64,000 bases of DNA from Mesorhizobium amorphae (GTDB lineage Bacteria; Pseudomonadota; Alphaproteobacteria; Rhizobiales; Rhizobiaceae): positions 1-64,000 of the forward strand of contig NZ_JHQS01000063.1 in the NCBI RefSeq assembly GCF_014843845.1, in the 5' to 3' direction. This document shows, in pieces, positions 34,897 through 43,651 of the stretch (the stretch's first letter is position 1; the number at the start of each line of letters is the position of its first letter). Under the pieces are notes generated by a model. The model had not been told where the DNA came from. It ran no database searches and was given only the letters and a program-made list of their open reading frames with translations. Made by a program: the position numbers and the translations under genes.

Positions 34897-36095
34897 GCTA
34901 CATCTCCTCGCGGCTTTCCGTGGTCAAGCCGTCGGCGTCGATGGCGGCCTCCCAGGCCGCCAGGGCGCTGCGGGCCAAAGGCGTCGACGTCATCGACCTT
35001 GGCCTCGGCGAACCGGATTTTCCGACGCCTGCCCACATCACCGAAGCGGCCTATGCGGCGGCCAAGGCCGGCCAGACCCTCTACACCGCAGCCGCAGGCA
35101 CGCCGGAAGTGCGCGAGGCCGTGGCCGGGAAATTCAGGCGCGAGAACGGGCTGGATTACGCCGCTGATGACATTGTCGTGGCCAACGGCGCCAAGCAGAT
35201 CATCTTCAACGCCTTGATGGCGACGCTGGAAAGCGGCGACGAGGTGATCCTGCCGGCGCCCTATTTCGTGTCCTATCCCGAGATGGTCAAGCTCTTGGGC
35301 GGCACGCCGGTCGTCGTCGAATGCCCGGAAGCGACCGGGTTCAAGCTTACGCCTGAACTGCTCGAGCAGGCGATCACGCCGAAGAGCAAATGGCTGTTCC
35401 TGAACATGCCGGGCAACCCGTCGGGCGCGGTCTACTCCGAGGCCGAACTGAAGGCGCTCGGTGCAGTGCTCGCCAGGCACAGCCATGTGCTGGTGTTGTC
35501 CGACGAGATCTATGAGCACATCATCTTCGATGGTCGTGAATTCGTGTCGTTCGGCAAGGCTTGTCCGGAGCTGAAGGACCGAAGCCTGATCGTCAACGGC
35601 GTGGCCAAGGCCTATGCGATGACCGGCTGGCGTGTCGGCTATGCCGCCGGGCCGGCGCCGCTGGTCAAGGCGATGTCGACCATCCAGAGCCAGTCGGTCA
35701 CCTCGGTGTGCTCGATCGCCCAGGCGGCGACGGTCGCCGCGCTGAACGGCCCGCAGGACGAGGTGGCCCGCTTCCGCCAGGCGTTCGAGTCGCGCAGGAA
35801 CCTGGTCGTCGACGGCATCAGGCGCATCAACGGCCTGACGCTGCCGCCGCCGGAAGGCGCCTTCTATGCCTATATCGGCTGCGCAAGCCTGATCGGCCGC
35901 AAAACGCCCAAGGGTATCGTGCTTGAAGACGACACCGCGGTTGCGAGCTATCTCCTTAATGAGGGCCGCGTGGCTTCGGTGCCGGGCGCTGCCTACGGAC
36001 TTTCACCCTATTTCCGCATCTCCACCGCCACGAGCGAGGAGGTGCTTGCCGAAGCGATCGCGCGCATCAATGCCGCCGTCGCGCAAGTGGAGTAA
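34893..36095 (+). CDS. Class I PLP-dependent aminotransferase (aspartate aminotransferase-like)
   Basis: A 400-residue fold-type I aminotransferase of the AatA/AspC-Ib branch. The PLP lysine is in NGVAKAYAMTGWRVGY near residue 236, the cofactor Asp is in LSDEIYEHI and the N-terminal LGLGEPDFPTP is typical. A strong GGAGG precedes ATG 34893, which overlaps the HyuB stop. In this operon it may transaminate an amino acid released by the hydantoinase-like complex, giving an oxo acid for the ThDP enzyme. Housekeeping aspartate transaminase is less likely in this setting. Confidence 0.87.
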   Translation: MSYISSRLSVVKPSASMAASQAARALRAKGVDVIDLGLGEPDFPTPAHITEAAYAAAKAGQTLYTAAAGTPEVREAVAGKFRRENGLDYAADDIVVANGAKQIIFNALMATLESGDEVILPAPYFVSYPEMVKLLGGTPVVVECPEATGFKLTPELLEQAITPKSKWLFLNMPGNPSGAVYSEAELKALGAVLARHSHVLVLSDEIYEHIIFDGREFVSFGKACPELKDRSLIVNGVAKAYAMTGWRVGYAAGPAPLVKAMSTIQSQSVTSVCSIAQAATVAALNGPQDEVARFRQAFESRRNLVVDGIRRINGLTLPPPEGAFYAYIGCASLIGRKTPKGIVLEDDTAVASYLLNEGRVASVPGAAYGLSPYFRISTATSEEVLAEAIARINAAVAQVE

Positions 36096-36098
36096 ACC

Positions 36099-36914
36099 AT
36101 GCCCCAATACGAACGCATCCTGATCACCGGCGCCGCCGGCCGTCTTGGCTCGGAACTGCGAAAGGGGCTGGTGCCGCTGGCAAAGACGATCCGCCTGGCG
36201 GGCCGCGAACCGTTCGGTGACCTTGCCGCGCACGAGGAAGAAGCGGTGTTCGACCTCGCCGATATGGAGGCGACGATCGCGGCCACCAAGGATTGCGATG
36301 CGATCGTGCATTTCGGCGGCGCGCCGCTCGAATGCGCTTGGCAGACGATCCTGGATTCCAGCATCCGCGGCTCCTACCACATCTATGAAGGCGCGCGGAA
36401 ACATGGCGTCAAGCGCGTCATCTACGCCTCCTCGGTGCACGCCATAGGCTATCACGAGGTCGAGGCGCATATCGGCGTCGACGCGCCGGTGCGGCCCGAC
36501 AGCCTGTATGGCGTGTCGAAGAATTTCGTCGAAAGCCTGAGCCGGCTCTATTGGGACAAGTTCGGCATCGAGACGGTGTGCCTGCGCATTTTCTCGTCAT
36601 TCCCCGAGCCGGCCGACCGCCGCATGCTGTGGTCGTACCTTTCCTTTGCCGATTGTGTCCGCTTGGTCGAGGCCTCGCTGACCGCGCCACGCGTCGGTCA
36701 CACGATCTCGTTCGGCATCTCCGACAACAGGTTGAAGATGGTCGACAACAGCGGCGCGAACCATCTCGGATTTTATCCGCAGGACAGCACGGAGCCATTC
36801 CGCGCAGCGGTCGAGGCGAGGACCCCGGTTCTGGATCCGAAGGCGCCGTCGGTGAAATATCTGGGCGGCTGGTTCTGCGAACTCGGCCATCCGGACGACG
36901 AGCCGAAATCGTGA
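36099..36914 (+). CDS. NAD-dependent epimerase/dehydratase-type oxidoreductase (uronate dehydrogenase-like)
   Basis: A 271-residue extended-SDR protein. The cofactor motif is ITGAAGRLGSELRKGL at residues 9-24, and the active site has ASSVHAIGYH with YGVSKNF (Y-x3-K) near residue 136. Size and motifs fit bacterial uronate dehydrogenases, which oxidise glucuronate or galacturonate to the aldarolactone. The operon otherwise points to nitrogenous substrates, so a related sugar-acid or hydroxy compound is possible. GGAG precedes ATG 36099, 3 bases after the aminotransferase stop. Confidence 0.8.
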   Translation: MPQYERILITGAAGRLGSELRKGLVPLAKTIRLAGREPFGDLAAHEEEAVFDLADMEATIAATKDCDAIVHFGGAPLECAWQTILDSSIRGSYHIYEGARKHGVKRVIYASSVHAIGYHEVEAHIGVDAPVRPDSLYGVSKNFVESLSRLYWDKFGIETVCLRIFSSFPEPADRRMLWSYLSFADCVRLVEASLTAPRVGHTISFGISDNRLKMVDNSGANHLGFYPQDSTEPFRAAVEARTPVLDPKAPSVKYLGGWFCELGHPDDEPKS

Positions 36915-37108
36915 GGCAGAGCTACGACGTCGGCATGGTCGGCGGGGCCGTAATCGGCTCCGCCGTCGCCTATTTCCTGGCTGCCAATCCGGACTTCACG
37001 GGCTCGGTCCTGGTGGCACCGACCATTGCGGCGGCCGCCACTGTCCTGATCGTCGCGTCGGTGTTCCTGCTTGCGGTTTCCGCACTGGTTTCGCGGCGCA
37101 AGCTATAG
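36911..37108 (+). pseudogene. Deletion chimera: FAD oxidase N-terminus joined to ABC permease C-terminus
   Basis: A 65-codon frame that starts GTG 36911, overlapping the previous stop (GTGA). Its first half, QSYDVGMVGGAVIGSAVAYF then LAANPDFTGSVLV, is the FAD-binding N-terminus of a DAO-family oxidase like that at 15873-17090. From about 37017 the reading changes to a single membrane helix ending VFLLAVSALVSRRKL, which looks like the last segment of a PotC-type ABC permease. The switch sits where the oxidase should continue VVERD. I infer one in-frame deletion that removed most of an oxidase and a transporter. A functional small membrane protein is a less likely alternative. Confidence 0.7.
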
Positions 37109-37163
37109 CGACGGCCGATCGAACAACGAACTCTCCGTTTAGCGTCCTTGGTTGCGCCGAAGA

Positions 37164-37820
37164 CTATCTTGCCGGTTCGCCTTCGCCAAAGGTGTCCTTC
37201 ATCGCGCGCAGGATGATGACGGCCGAGGCGGCACCCGGGTCCATGTGACCGAGGGACCGCTCGCCGAGCCTGGCCGCCCTGCCGCGGGCAGCGACCATCG
37301 ACCGCGTCGAATTCGCGCCGGCTTCGGCGGCCTCCAGTATGCTGTTCCACATTTCCGGTCCTCCGGCAGAACGGGCGCGTGCGTTGACGGCCGCTTCCGT
37401 GGCCGGGATCCAGGCATCCAGCATCGTCTTGTCGCCGCGCTGTCCCTTGCCGCGCTCCTTGATGCCGGTGGTCATCGCCTCGACGATCATCGCCTGATCG
37501 GCGGCTGAAAGGCATTCATCCTGTTTGAGCGCTTGTGCCGCGCGCCGGAAGGCGGTGGCATAGAGCGGTCCTGTGGAGGCGCCGACGGCGTCGAGAAAGG
37601 CCGACGCGGCGGCCGTGAAGACCTCCGACGGCAGCGTGTCGTCGAGGTTGAGCTTGGCCAGTTCCGCATTCACCGCCATGAAGCCGAGCGACATGGTGAT
37701 GCCGTGGTCGGCGTCGCCGATGGCGCCGTCGAGGTCCGAGAGGTGGTCCTTTCCGGCCTCGATCGCAATCGATATGCGATAGAACATCCTGCTCAGGCGT
37801 CGCGCCGCATTGTCCGACAT
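37164..37820 (-). CDS. dhaL: Dihydroxyacetone kinase-type DhaL subunit (copy 1)
   Basis: A 218-residue DhaL (nucleotide-binding) subunit. The Mg-ADP/ATP motif is GAIGDADHGITMSLG near residue 33, GASTGPLYATAF follows, and the C-terminal GAASAVIILRAM fits the family. A strong GGGAGG lies before ATG 37820. It is the last gene of the polyol operon, 66 bases after the regulator-DhaK fusion, and is probably the nucleotide subunit for that fusion. No DhaM phosphotransferase gene is present in the window, so ATP is the likely phosphate donor. Confidence 0.88.
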   Translation of the reverse strand: MSDNAARRLSRMFYRISIAIEAGKDHLSDLDGAIGDADHGITMSLGFMAVNAELAKLNLDDTLPSEVFTAAASAFLDAVGASTGPLYATAFRRAAQALKQDECLSAADQAMIVEAMTTGIKERGKGQRGDKTMLDAWIPATEAAVNARARSAGGPEMWNSILEAAEAGANSTRSMVAARGRAARLGERSLGHMDPGAASAVIILRAMKDTFGEGEPAR

Positions 37821-37886
37821 CGTGTTCCTCCCAGTTCAAGCAGGATGCCGCCCGTCTTCACGGGGGCGCGCGCCTATTCCCTATCT

Positions 37887-39983
37887 TCAACCAATCCGCA
37901 GGACGGCCGTGTCGCAAGGGTGATGCAACAATTCTGTAAGCTCGGCGTCGAGATGCATGACCGTGATCGACGCGCCGACCATGTCGAGCGAGGTGCAGTA
38001 ATGTCCCACCCAGTTCGCCTCTATCGTGATGTCCTTGGCGCTCAGCCGCTGCTCGACACGCCTGAACAGAATGTACAGTTCCATCATCGGCGTTGCGCCA
38101 AATGAATTGACCAGCACCGCGACATGGTCTCCCGCCGCCGGCTTCATTTCCGAAAAGATGCGGTCCATGATCCGGTCGGTGATCGCGTCGGCGCTCATCA
38201 TCTTTTCACGGATGACACCAGGTTCGCCGTGGATGCCCATGCCGATCTCGATGTCGTCGGGGCCGATCTCGAAATTGTGGCGGCGCGTCTGCGGCATGGA
38301 GCAAGGCTCCAGCGCGACGCCCATGGTGAAGGTTCGCGCATTGGCCTTGCGTGTCACGGCTTCGCAGGCGTCGAGCGACAGTCCACGATCGCAGGCGGCC
38401 CCGGCGATCTTGAACATGAAGAAGTTGCCGGCAACGCCGCGCCGGCCTTCTTTGTCCTCGAGCGGCGACGAGGCGATGTCGTCCGTCGTCACCACCGTGC
38501 GAACCTCGATATTGTGTTCCGCCGCGATCTCGGCCGCCATCTCGAAATTCATCACGTCGCCGGCATAGTTGCCGTAGACGAAGAGCACGCCTTGCCCGCC
38601 CGATGCGGCGTTGGCGCACTGGAAGATCGTGCCGGGAGGCGGTGACGAAAAGATGTTGCCGACGGCAACGGCGTCGGCGAGTCCCTTGCCGACATAGCCG
38701 AGAAAACAGGGCTCGTGCCCGGTGCCGCCGCCGACCACAAGCCCGACCTTGCCGGGCCTCGGACCGGTGCGGGCGACGAGGGCGCGATGCGAACCCTTGA
38801 TCGGCATGACATAGGCGGCGTTGGCCTTCACCACGCCGTCGAGCATTTCCTCGACGACATCATTGGGGTCGTTGAGGAACTTCTTGATGTGGGTCCGGTA
38901 GTTACTGGGCAGGGCCACCGTGTTGTCGACTCGTGGGCGTTGCGAGAGCTTCTGGTCGAGTTCCGTCACGCCGTCGGCATTGAGGATACCGCGGCCGGTG
39001 GCGGCGTCGGTGATAAGCACATTGACATAGCCGCCGCGCAGCGTCGCCAGGATCGCCGGCACCTTGTCGAAACCGCCGGCGACCGCGATGCGCAAGCCGA
39101 TGGCCTTCAGCATGTCGAGCGATATGCCGATCGTCCGGTCGTCCAGCGGACCGGCAACCGGATTGCCTTGCCCGTCGATGAAGCGGCCGGCGACGACGCC
39201 GACGGCGTCCCTGGCGAGATATTGCTGCAGCGAAACCGATTCAAAGAAGCCGCTGGTGTGGATCGTCGAGTTCGGGCGCAAAGACGAGATGCCGAACAGC
39301 GCCTTGTTGGCTTTGGCTAAAGCGCCGAACTGGCTCTGGATCAGCGGCTCGCGCAACAGCATGTCGCGAACCTCGGCCGTGGAAACGACCGCCGGCGCCG
39401 TGATGTTGATCAGCTTCGCCTTGACCGCGCCGGCGATGGCGGAGGCGCAGAGCTCGGGCGTATAGGCGAAGCTGGCGGCCGTTCCGCCGGTGGCCTGGAC
39501 GATGGTGACGTCCTGAAGGCCGGGCACCGACACCTGCTCCGCGATCGCCAGGACCGTGCGCCCCCAGGCGACGGCGAGCGTGTCACCGGATTTCAGCAGC
39601 TTGGCAAGGGCCTGCGCGGCCGCCCCGCCAAGGCGGTCGATCAGCGGCCGCGTATTGTCGTCGCTCGGCACGACGAGACAGTCATGCAGGCCGAAGTGAC
39701 GTTTGAGCTCCTGCGCGATCGACAGCGAGCTCAGCCGTGACGGCTCGAGCGAGATGTTGACGATGCCGCGGGCGCGGGCATCGGCTAGGTAGCTGTTCAC
39801 CGTTGCCCGCGAAATGCCCATGATCTCGGCGATGTCGCCTTGCGTCATATGATCTTCGTAGTAGAGCCAGCAGGCCCAGACATACGGGTCGTCGCCATAG
39901 CGCAGCGGAATGGGCTCGGACGCAGCCTCGGCGCCCGCTCGCACGGTGCCGTTCTTGCGCGCCGATGATGTCTTGACGGTCAT
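37887..39983 (-). CDS. SorC-family sugar-binding regulator fused to DhaK kinase subunit
   Basis: A 698-residue two-part protein. Residues about 30-340 are a SorC/DeoR-class regulator: the helix-turn-helix MTQGDIAEIMGISRATVNSY is at 44-63 and is followed by the sugar-binding domain. Residues about 360-698 are a full DhaK subunit, with VVGGGTGHEPCFLGYVG, the GNYAGDVMNFEMA Asp, and the substrate-linking His in MGIHGEPGV near 585. The active-site residues look intact. I chose ATG 39983 because earlier frames only add unrelated residues; the Shine-Dalgarno signal is weak. It is 160 bases downstream of dhaL2 and upstream of dhaL1. It probably couples substrate sensing or phosphorylation to control of this operon. 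Confidence 0.87.
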   Translation of the reverse strand: MTVKTSSARKNGTVRAGAEAASEPIPLRYGDDPYVWACWLYYEDHMTQGDIAEIMGISRATVNSYLADARARGIVNISLEPSRLSSLSIAQELKRHFGLHDCLVVPSDDNTRPLIDRLGGAAAQALAKLLKSGDTLAVAWGRTVLAIAEQVSVPGLQDVTIVQATGGTAASFAYTPELCASAIAGAVKAKLINITAPAVVSTAEVRDMLLREPLIQSQFGALAKANKALFGISSLRPNSTIHTSGFFESVSLQQYLARDAVGVVAGRFIDGQGNPVAGPLDDRTIGISLDMLKAIGLRIAVAGGFDKVPAILATLRGGYVNVLITDAATGRGILNADGVTELDQKLSQRPRVDNTVALPSNYRTHIKKFLNDPNDVVEEMLDGVVKANAAYVMPIKGSHRALVARTGPRPGKVGLVVGGGTGHEPCFLGYVGKGLADAVAVGNIFSSPPPGTIFQCANAASGGQGVLFVYGNYAGDVMNFEMAAEIAAEHNIEVRTVVTTDDIASSPLEDKEGRRGVAGNFFMFKIAGAACDRGLSLDACEAVTRKANARTFTMGVALEPCSMPQTRRHNFEIGPDDIEIGMGIHGEPGVIREKMMSADAITDRIMDRIFSEMKPAAGDHVAVLVNSFGATPMMELYILFRRVEQRLSAKDITIEANWVGHYCTSLDMVGASITVMHLDAELTELLHHPCDTAVLRIG

Positions 39984-40143
39984 GCTGCCAAGTTTCCCCG
40001 AATCCAAGATCGATCGCCAAGATGAGCGTAAATGGCAGAACACTCAATCTTGGCCTGATGGCGCCTGGTCCGATCCGGCACCAACCCGGCCTCCGGCTGG
40101 AAATCAGCCGGAAGCCAGTGCTCGGGAGGAGCCTTGCCCGTGT

Positions 40144-40806
40144 TCAGCCTCCAGCGGTCGCGGATAGCTGCAGTTTCTGCTTGGCGCCATGCGCCAGGGT
40201 TTCCAGGATCAGGGCGCAGGATGTGGCGCCGGCGTCGAGGACACCGACCGAGCGCTCGCCGAGCCGGCTGGCGCGGCCGATCCGCGCCACCAGATCCTTT
40301 GTGCTGTCGCGGCCTTTTTCAGCCGCGACGACCAGTGCATCCAGGGCTTCCGGGAACGGCTTGCCGCCGGCATTGGCGGCGTCGAAGGCCTCGATGGCCG
40401 GGACAAGGGTATCGAGCAGCGTCTTGTCGCCGACCTTGGCCGAGCCGATCGACTGGATGCCGTTGAGACCGTTGCTGAGCATGGCGCTGAACGTCCTGGC
40501 ATCGATGGACGAGGAACCTTCGATCGTTTCGGCGAATTGCGTGAACATGACGCCATAGAGCGGACCCATCGAGCCACCGATCTCGGTCATCAGCACGGTG
40601 CCCAGCGTGTCGAAGGCCGTGGCCAGCGACATGTCGTTGCCGCGGATCCTGTCCGCCGCCATGCCGAAACCCTTGGCCATGTTGACGCCGTGGTCGCCGT
40701 CACCGATCTTGCCGTCGATCTCGCTGAGATAGGCCCGGTTCTCGATGATCCTGTCGGCCAGCGAAAGAACGATGTCGCCGGCGGAAGCGTTTTCAAACTG
40801 CTGCAT
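40144..40806 (-). CDS. dhaL: Dihydroxyacetone kinase-type DhaL subunit (copy 2)
   Basis: A 220-residue DhaL subunit. The nucleotide motif is GKIGDGDHGVNMAKG near residue 30, GGSMGPLYGVMF follows, and the RLGERSVGVLDAGATSCAL region is conserved with copy 1. ATG 40806 follows TAGGAACAGGCGC; an upstream extension to 40842 adds a basic stretch with no family match. It is 10 bases downstream of dhaK, and the pair makes a complete DhaK-DhaL kinase. The true substrate may be a ketotetrose such as erythrulose rather than dihydroxyacetone. Confidence 0.88.
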   Translation of the reverse strand: MQQFENASAGDIVLSLADRIIENRAYLSEIDGKIGDGDHGVNMAKGFGMAADRIRGNDMSLATAFDTLGTVLMTEIGGSMGPLYGVMFTQFAETIEGSSSIDARTFSAMLSNGLNGIQSIGSAKVGDKTLLDTLVPAIEAFDAANAGGKPFPEALDALVVAAEKGRDSTKDLVARIGRASRLGERSVGVLDAGATSCALILETLAHGAKQKLQLSATAGG

Positions 40807-40816
40807 GCGCCTGTTC

Positions 40817-41809
40817 CTAAAGCCTTGCCGGACAATCGACATCGACGTCCAGCAATCGTTTCAACTCGGTGTCGAGAGCCATGACCGTGAGCGTGGCGCC
40901 GACCATTTCCAGCGAGGTGAAATAATTGCCGATATAGGTCTTGTGGATGGTCAAGCCGCGTCCGCTGATCTCCGTCTCGATCGTGTCGTTGAGGATGTAG
41001 AGCTCGTTGACCGGGGTCGCGCCGAGGCCGGACACAAGCACCGCCACTTCCGTGCCGGCCGCCAGATCGTGATCGTCAAGGACGACCTTGACCATTTCGC
41101 GCGCTATCTCGGCTGCCGGCTTCAGCGGCTCGACACGCACACCCGGTTCACCGTGATGGCCGATGCCGACTTCCATAGTACCCGGCTCGATCAGGAAGTT
41201 GGGATGCCCGACCGCCGGCAGCGTGCACGGGCCAAGGCCGACACCGATCGAACGGCAATTGTCGATCGCCCGTTGCGCGATCGCCTGCACCTCCTCGAGG
41301 CCGGCGCCTAGCGCGGCCTTGGCGCCCGCGCATTTCCACATGAAGATCTCGCCGGCGACGCCACGGCGCTTCTCGCGCTCTTCCGGTGGCGCCGAGCAGA
41401 CATCGTCATTGGCGACGACGGTAGCGATCTCGATGTCTTCCTTGGCCGCGAGCTTTATGGCCATTTTCACGTTCATGTTGTCGCCGGCGTAGTTGCCATA
41501 GAGGCAGACGACACCCTTGCCGCCATTGGCTTCGCGCGCGGCGTCGAGGAAGCTCTTTGCGGTCGGCGACGAGAACAGCTCGCCGACCGCAACCGCGTCC
41601 AGCATGTTGCGGCCGGTGTAGCCGATGAAGGCAGGCTCGTGGCCGGAGCCGCCGCCGGTGATCACGCCGACCTTGCCGCCGACCGGCGCATGGCGGGCGG
41701 CGATGACGCGCGGGTTGCTGCCCAGCCTGACCAGGTCGGCATGCGCCTTGACGAAGCCCTTGACCGTATCCTCGACGACCTCGTCGGGATTGTTGATGAA
41801 CCGCTGCAT
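40817..41809 (-). CDS. dhaK: Dihydroxyacetone kinase-type DhaK subunit
   Basis: A 330-residue DhaK subunit that binds the ketose covalently. TGGGSGHEPAFIGYTG, GNYAGDNMNVKMA (Asp) and VGIGHHGEPGVRV (substrate-linking His) are all present. GGAG lies 6 bases before ATG 41809. It is encoded between the SDR and dhaL2. Compared with the fused DhaK domain at 37887-39983 it has the same length and motifs but clear divergence. Family certain, ketose substrate uncertain. Confidence 0.9.
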   Translation of the reverse strand: MQRFINNPDEVVEDTVKGFVKAHADLVRLGSNPRVIAARHAPVGGKVGVITGGGSGHEPAFIGYTGRNMLDAVAVGELFSSPTAKSFLDAAREANGGKGVVCLYGNYAGDNMNVKMAIKLAAKEDIEIATVVANDDVCSAPPEEREKRRGVAGEIFMWKCAGAKAALGAGLEEVQAIAQRAIDNCRSIGVGLGPCTLPAVGHPNFLIEPGTMEVGIGHHGEPGVRVEPLKPAAEIAREMVKVVLDDHDLAAGTEVAVLVSGLGATPVNELYILNDTIETEISGRGLTIHKTYIGNYFTSLEMVGATLTVMALDTELKRLLDVDVDCPARL

Positions 41810-41831
41810 TGTTACTCCGATCCTTCGCCGC

Positions 41832-42602
41832 TCAGACAATGGTGTAGCCGCCGTCGACCAGGAGGTCGGCGCCGTTGATCATGTCGGCGCCGTTCGACGC
41901 CAGGAACACCGCTGCCGCGGCGATCTCCTGCGGAAAGGCGAAGCGCCCGGTCGGAATGCGCTGCTTCAGCGCCTCGCCGCGCGGGTTGTCCCAGGCCTTC
42001 CGGCCGAGGTCGGTGAGAACTACCGTCGGCGAGATCGTGTTGACCGTGATGCCGTGCTTGCCCCATTCGGCGGCGAGCGTCTTCGACAGGCCGATGACGC
42101 CAAATTTCGAGGCGCAATAGGCGGCATGCTGGTCGATCGCGACGCTGCCGGCCTGCGAGGCCATGTTGATGATCTTGCCGCCCTTGGCGGCCTTGATCAG
42201 GGCGCGCCCGGCGGCCTGGCAGACAAGAAACGTTCCCTTGAGATTGATGTCGATCGTCTTGTCCCAGGCGTCGAGGGTGAGTTCCTCGGCGGGAGCAAGG
42301 ATGGCGACGCCGGCGCTGTTGACGACGATGTCGATTTGGCCGAAAGCCGCTTGCGCCGCGGCGAACACCGCTTCCACGGACTGTGGATCGGCCACGTCGC
42401 AGACGAAGGATTTCGCGCCATCGCCGAGTTCGTCGGCCTTCGCCCGCGCAACCGATTCATTGATATCGATCACGCCGACGACGGCCCCTTTCGCGGCAAA
42501 TGCCGACGCAATGGCACTGCCGATGCCGGAGGCGCCGCCAGTGACCAGGGCGACCTTGCCGGCCAGCGAAAAATTGAGATCGACGTCTATTGAATCGGTC
42601 AT
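41832..42602 (-). CDS. SDR polyol dehydrogenase (GolD/D-threitol dehydrogenase-like)
   Basis: A 256-residue classical SDR. The cofactor site is VTGGASGIGSAIA, VIDINESVA indicates NAD, and the active site is NMASQAGSVAIDQHAAYCASK with Y-x3-K. The stretches WDKTIDINLKGTFLVCQ, TVNTISPTVVLTDLGRKAW and LLVDGGYTI strongly recall Listeria GolD and D-threitol dehydrogenases. Such an enzyme would oxidise a linear polyol to a ketose that DhaK-DhaL then phosphorylates. ATG 42602 was chosen for family length. It lies 22 bases upstream of dhaK. Confidence 0.86.
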   Translation of the reverse strand: MTDSIDVDLNFSLAGKVALVTGGASGIGSAIASAFAAKGAVVGVIDINESVARAKADELGDGAKSFVCDVADPQSVEAVFAAAQAAFGQIDIVVNSAGVAILAPAEELTLDAWDKTIDINLKGTFLVCQAAGRALIKAAKGGKIINMASQAGSVAIDQHAAYCASKFGVIGLSKTLAAEWGKHGITVNTISPTVVLTDLGRKAWDNPRGEALKQRIPTGRFAFPQEIAAAAVFLASNGADMINGADLLVDGGYTIV

Positions 42603-42664
42603 GTTTTTCTTCTTCCAGTCCTGATGGAAAGTGGGGCGGGCGTTCAGCCCGCCCCACGGTTGTA

Positions 42665-43651
42665 TCACTTGCGCGTCGCCAGCAGCTGGTCGACGTTTTC
42701 AGCCGTCACCGGCGTCCACGGGACATTGTAGATCTTCTCCTTGCCGTCGTTCCACGGCATGTCCTTGTAGGTTGTCCAGATGTCGGACTGAGGCTTGTAG
42801 TCACCCTTCTTGGCCTTGAAGATTGCGAGGTCGAGCGCGCCTTGAGCCTGGGCGCGCGCGTCCTGGAGGATCGAGGTCATCTCGCCGGCCTTGACGGCGT
42901 GGAGGGCGTCGGTGATGCCGTCGATGCCCGCAATGGCGAAACTCTTGACGTCAAGGCCGGCGGCCTTGATCGCCTCGATCGCGCCGAGGGCCATTTCGTC
43001 GTTCTGGCCGATGACGCCGTTGATCTGCTTCGGGTGGGCCGTCAGCCAGTTCTCCATCAGCGTCTGGGCTTCGGCGCGCGACCAGTTTGCCGTCTGGTCC
43101 TCGAGAACCTTGACGTCAGGGCATTCGGCAAGCGCCTTCTTGTTGCCTTCGAGGCGGGAGATCTGCGCGGACTGGCCGACCGGCCCCTCGAGGATGACGA
43201 CGTTGCCCTTGCAGCCGATCTTGTCGAGCACGGTCTTGGCTTCCATGTAGCCCGAGATCGTGTCGTCTGATCCGACATAGGAGGTCAGCAGATCGGAATT
43301 GACGCGGGTGTTCGAGCCGATGACCGGAATGCCGGCGTCGGCGGCCGACTGTACGGCAGCGGCGCCGGCGTCGACGTCGATCGGCGCGAAGATGATCGCA
43401 TTGTATTTCTGCGTGACCATCGTCTTGAACTGGTCCTGCTGGACCAGCGCATCATAGCGGCCGTCAAACACCGTCAGCTCGACTTCGCCGCTCTTGACGG
43501 CCGGGTGCTCCTGAAGCGCCGCCGCCCAGATCTGCATGAATTCCGCATTCAAGCCGTAGGGTGCTGCACCTATCTTGATCTTCTCCTGCGCCATCGCAGA
43601 CGAGGCCAGCAGCGCGGTCGCGGATGCGAGCGCAATCATCCATCTTTTCAT
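42665..43651 (-). CDS. Sugar/polyol ABC transporter substrate-binding protein (RbsB type)
   Basis: A 328-residue periplasmic-binding protein of the ribose/galactose class. It has a signal peptide (MIALASATALLASSAMAQ, cleavage after residue 21). The mature domain has IIFAPIDVDAGAAAVQSA and NDEMALGAIEAIKAAG, both typical. A strong GGAGGTAACAAA precedes ATG 43651. The operon order ATPase-permease-binding protein-SDR-kinase indicates that it delivers the polyol oxidised by the SDR. Confidence 0.9.
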   Translation of the reverse strand: MKRWMIALASATALLASSAMAQEKIKIGAAPYGLNAEFMQIWAAALQEHPAVKSGEVELTVFDGRYDALVQQDQFKTMVTQKYNAIIFAPIDVDAGAAAVQSAADAGIPVIGSNTRVNSDLLTSYVGSDDTISGYMEAKTVLDKIGCKGNVVILEGPVGQSAQISRLEGNKKALAECPDVKVLEDQTANWSRAEAQTLMENWLTAHPKQINGVIGQNDEMALGAIEAIKAAGLDVKSFAIAGIDGITDALHAVKAGEMTSILQDARAQAQGALDLAIFKAKKGDYKPQSDIWTTYKDMPWNDGKEKIYNVPWTPVTAENVDQLLATRK

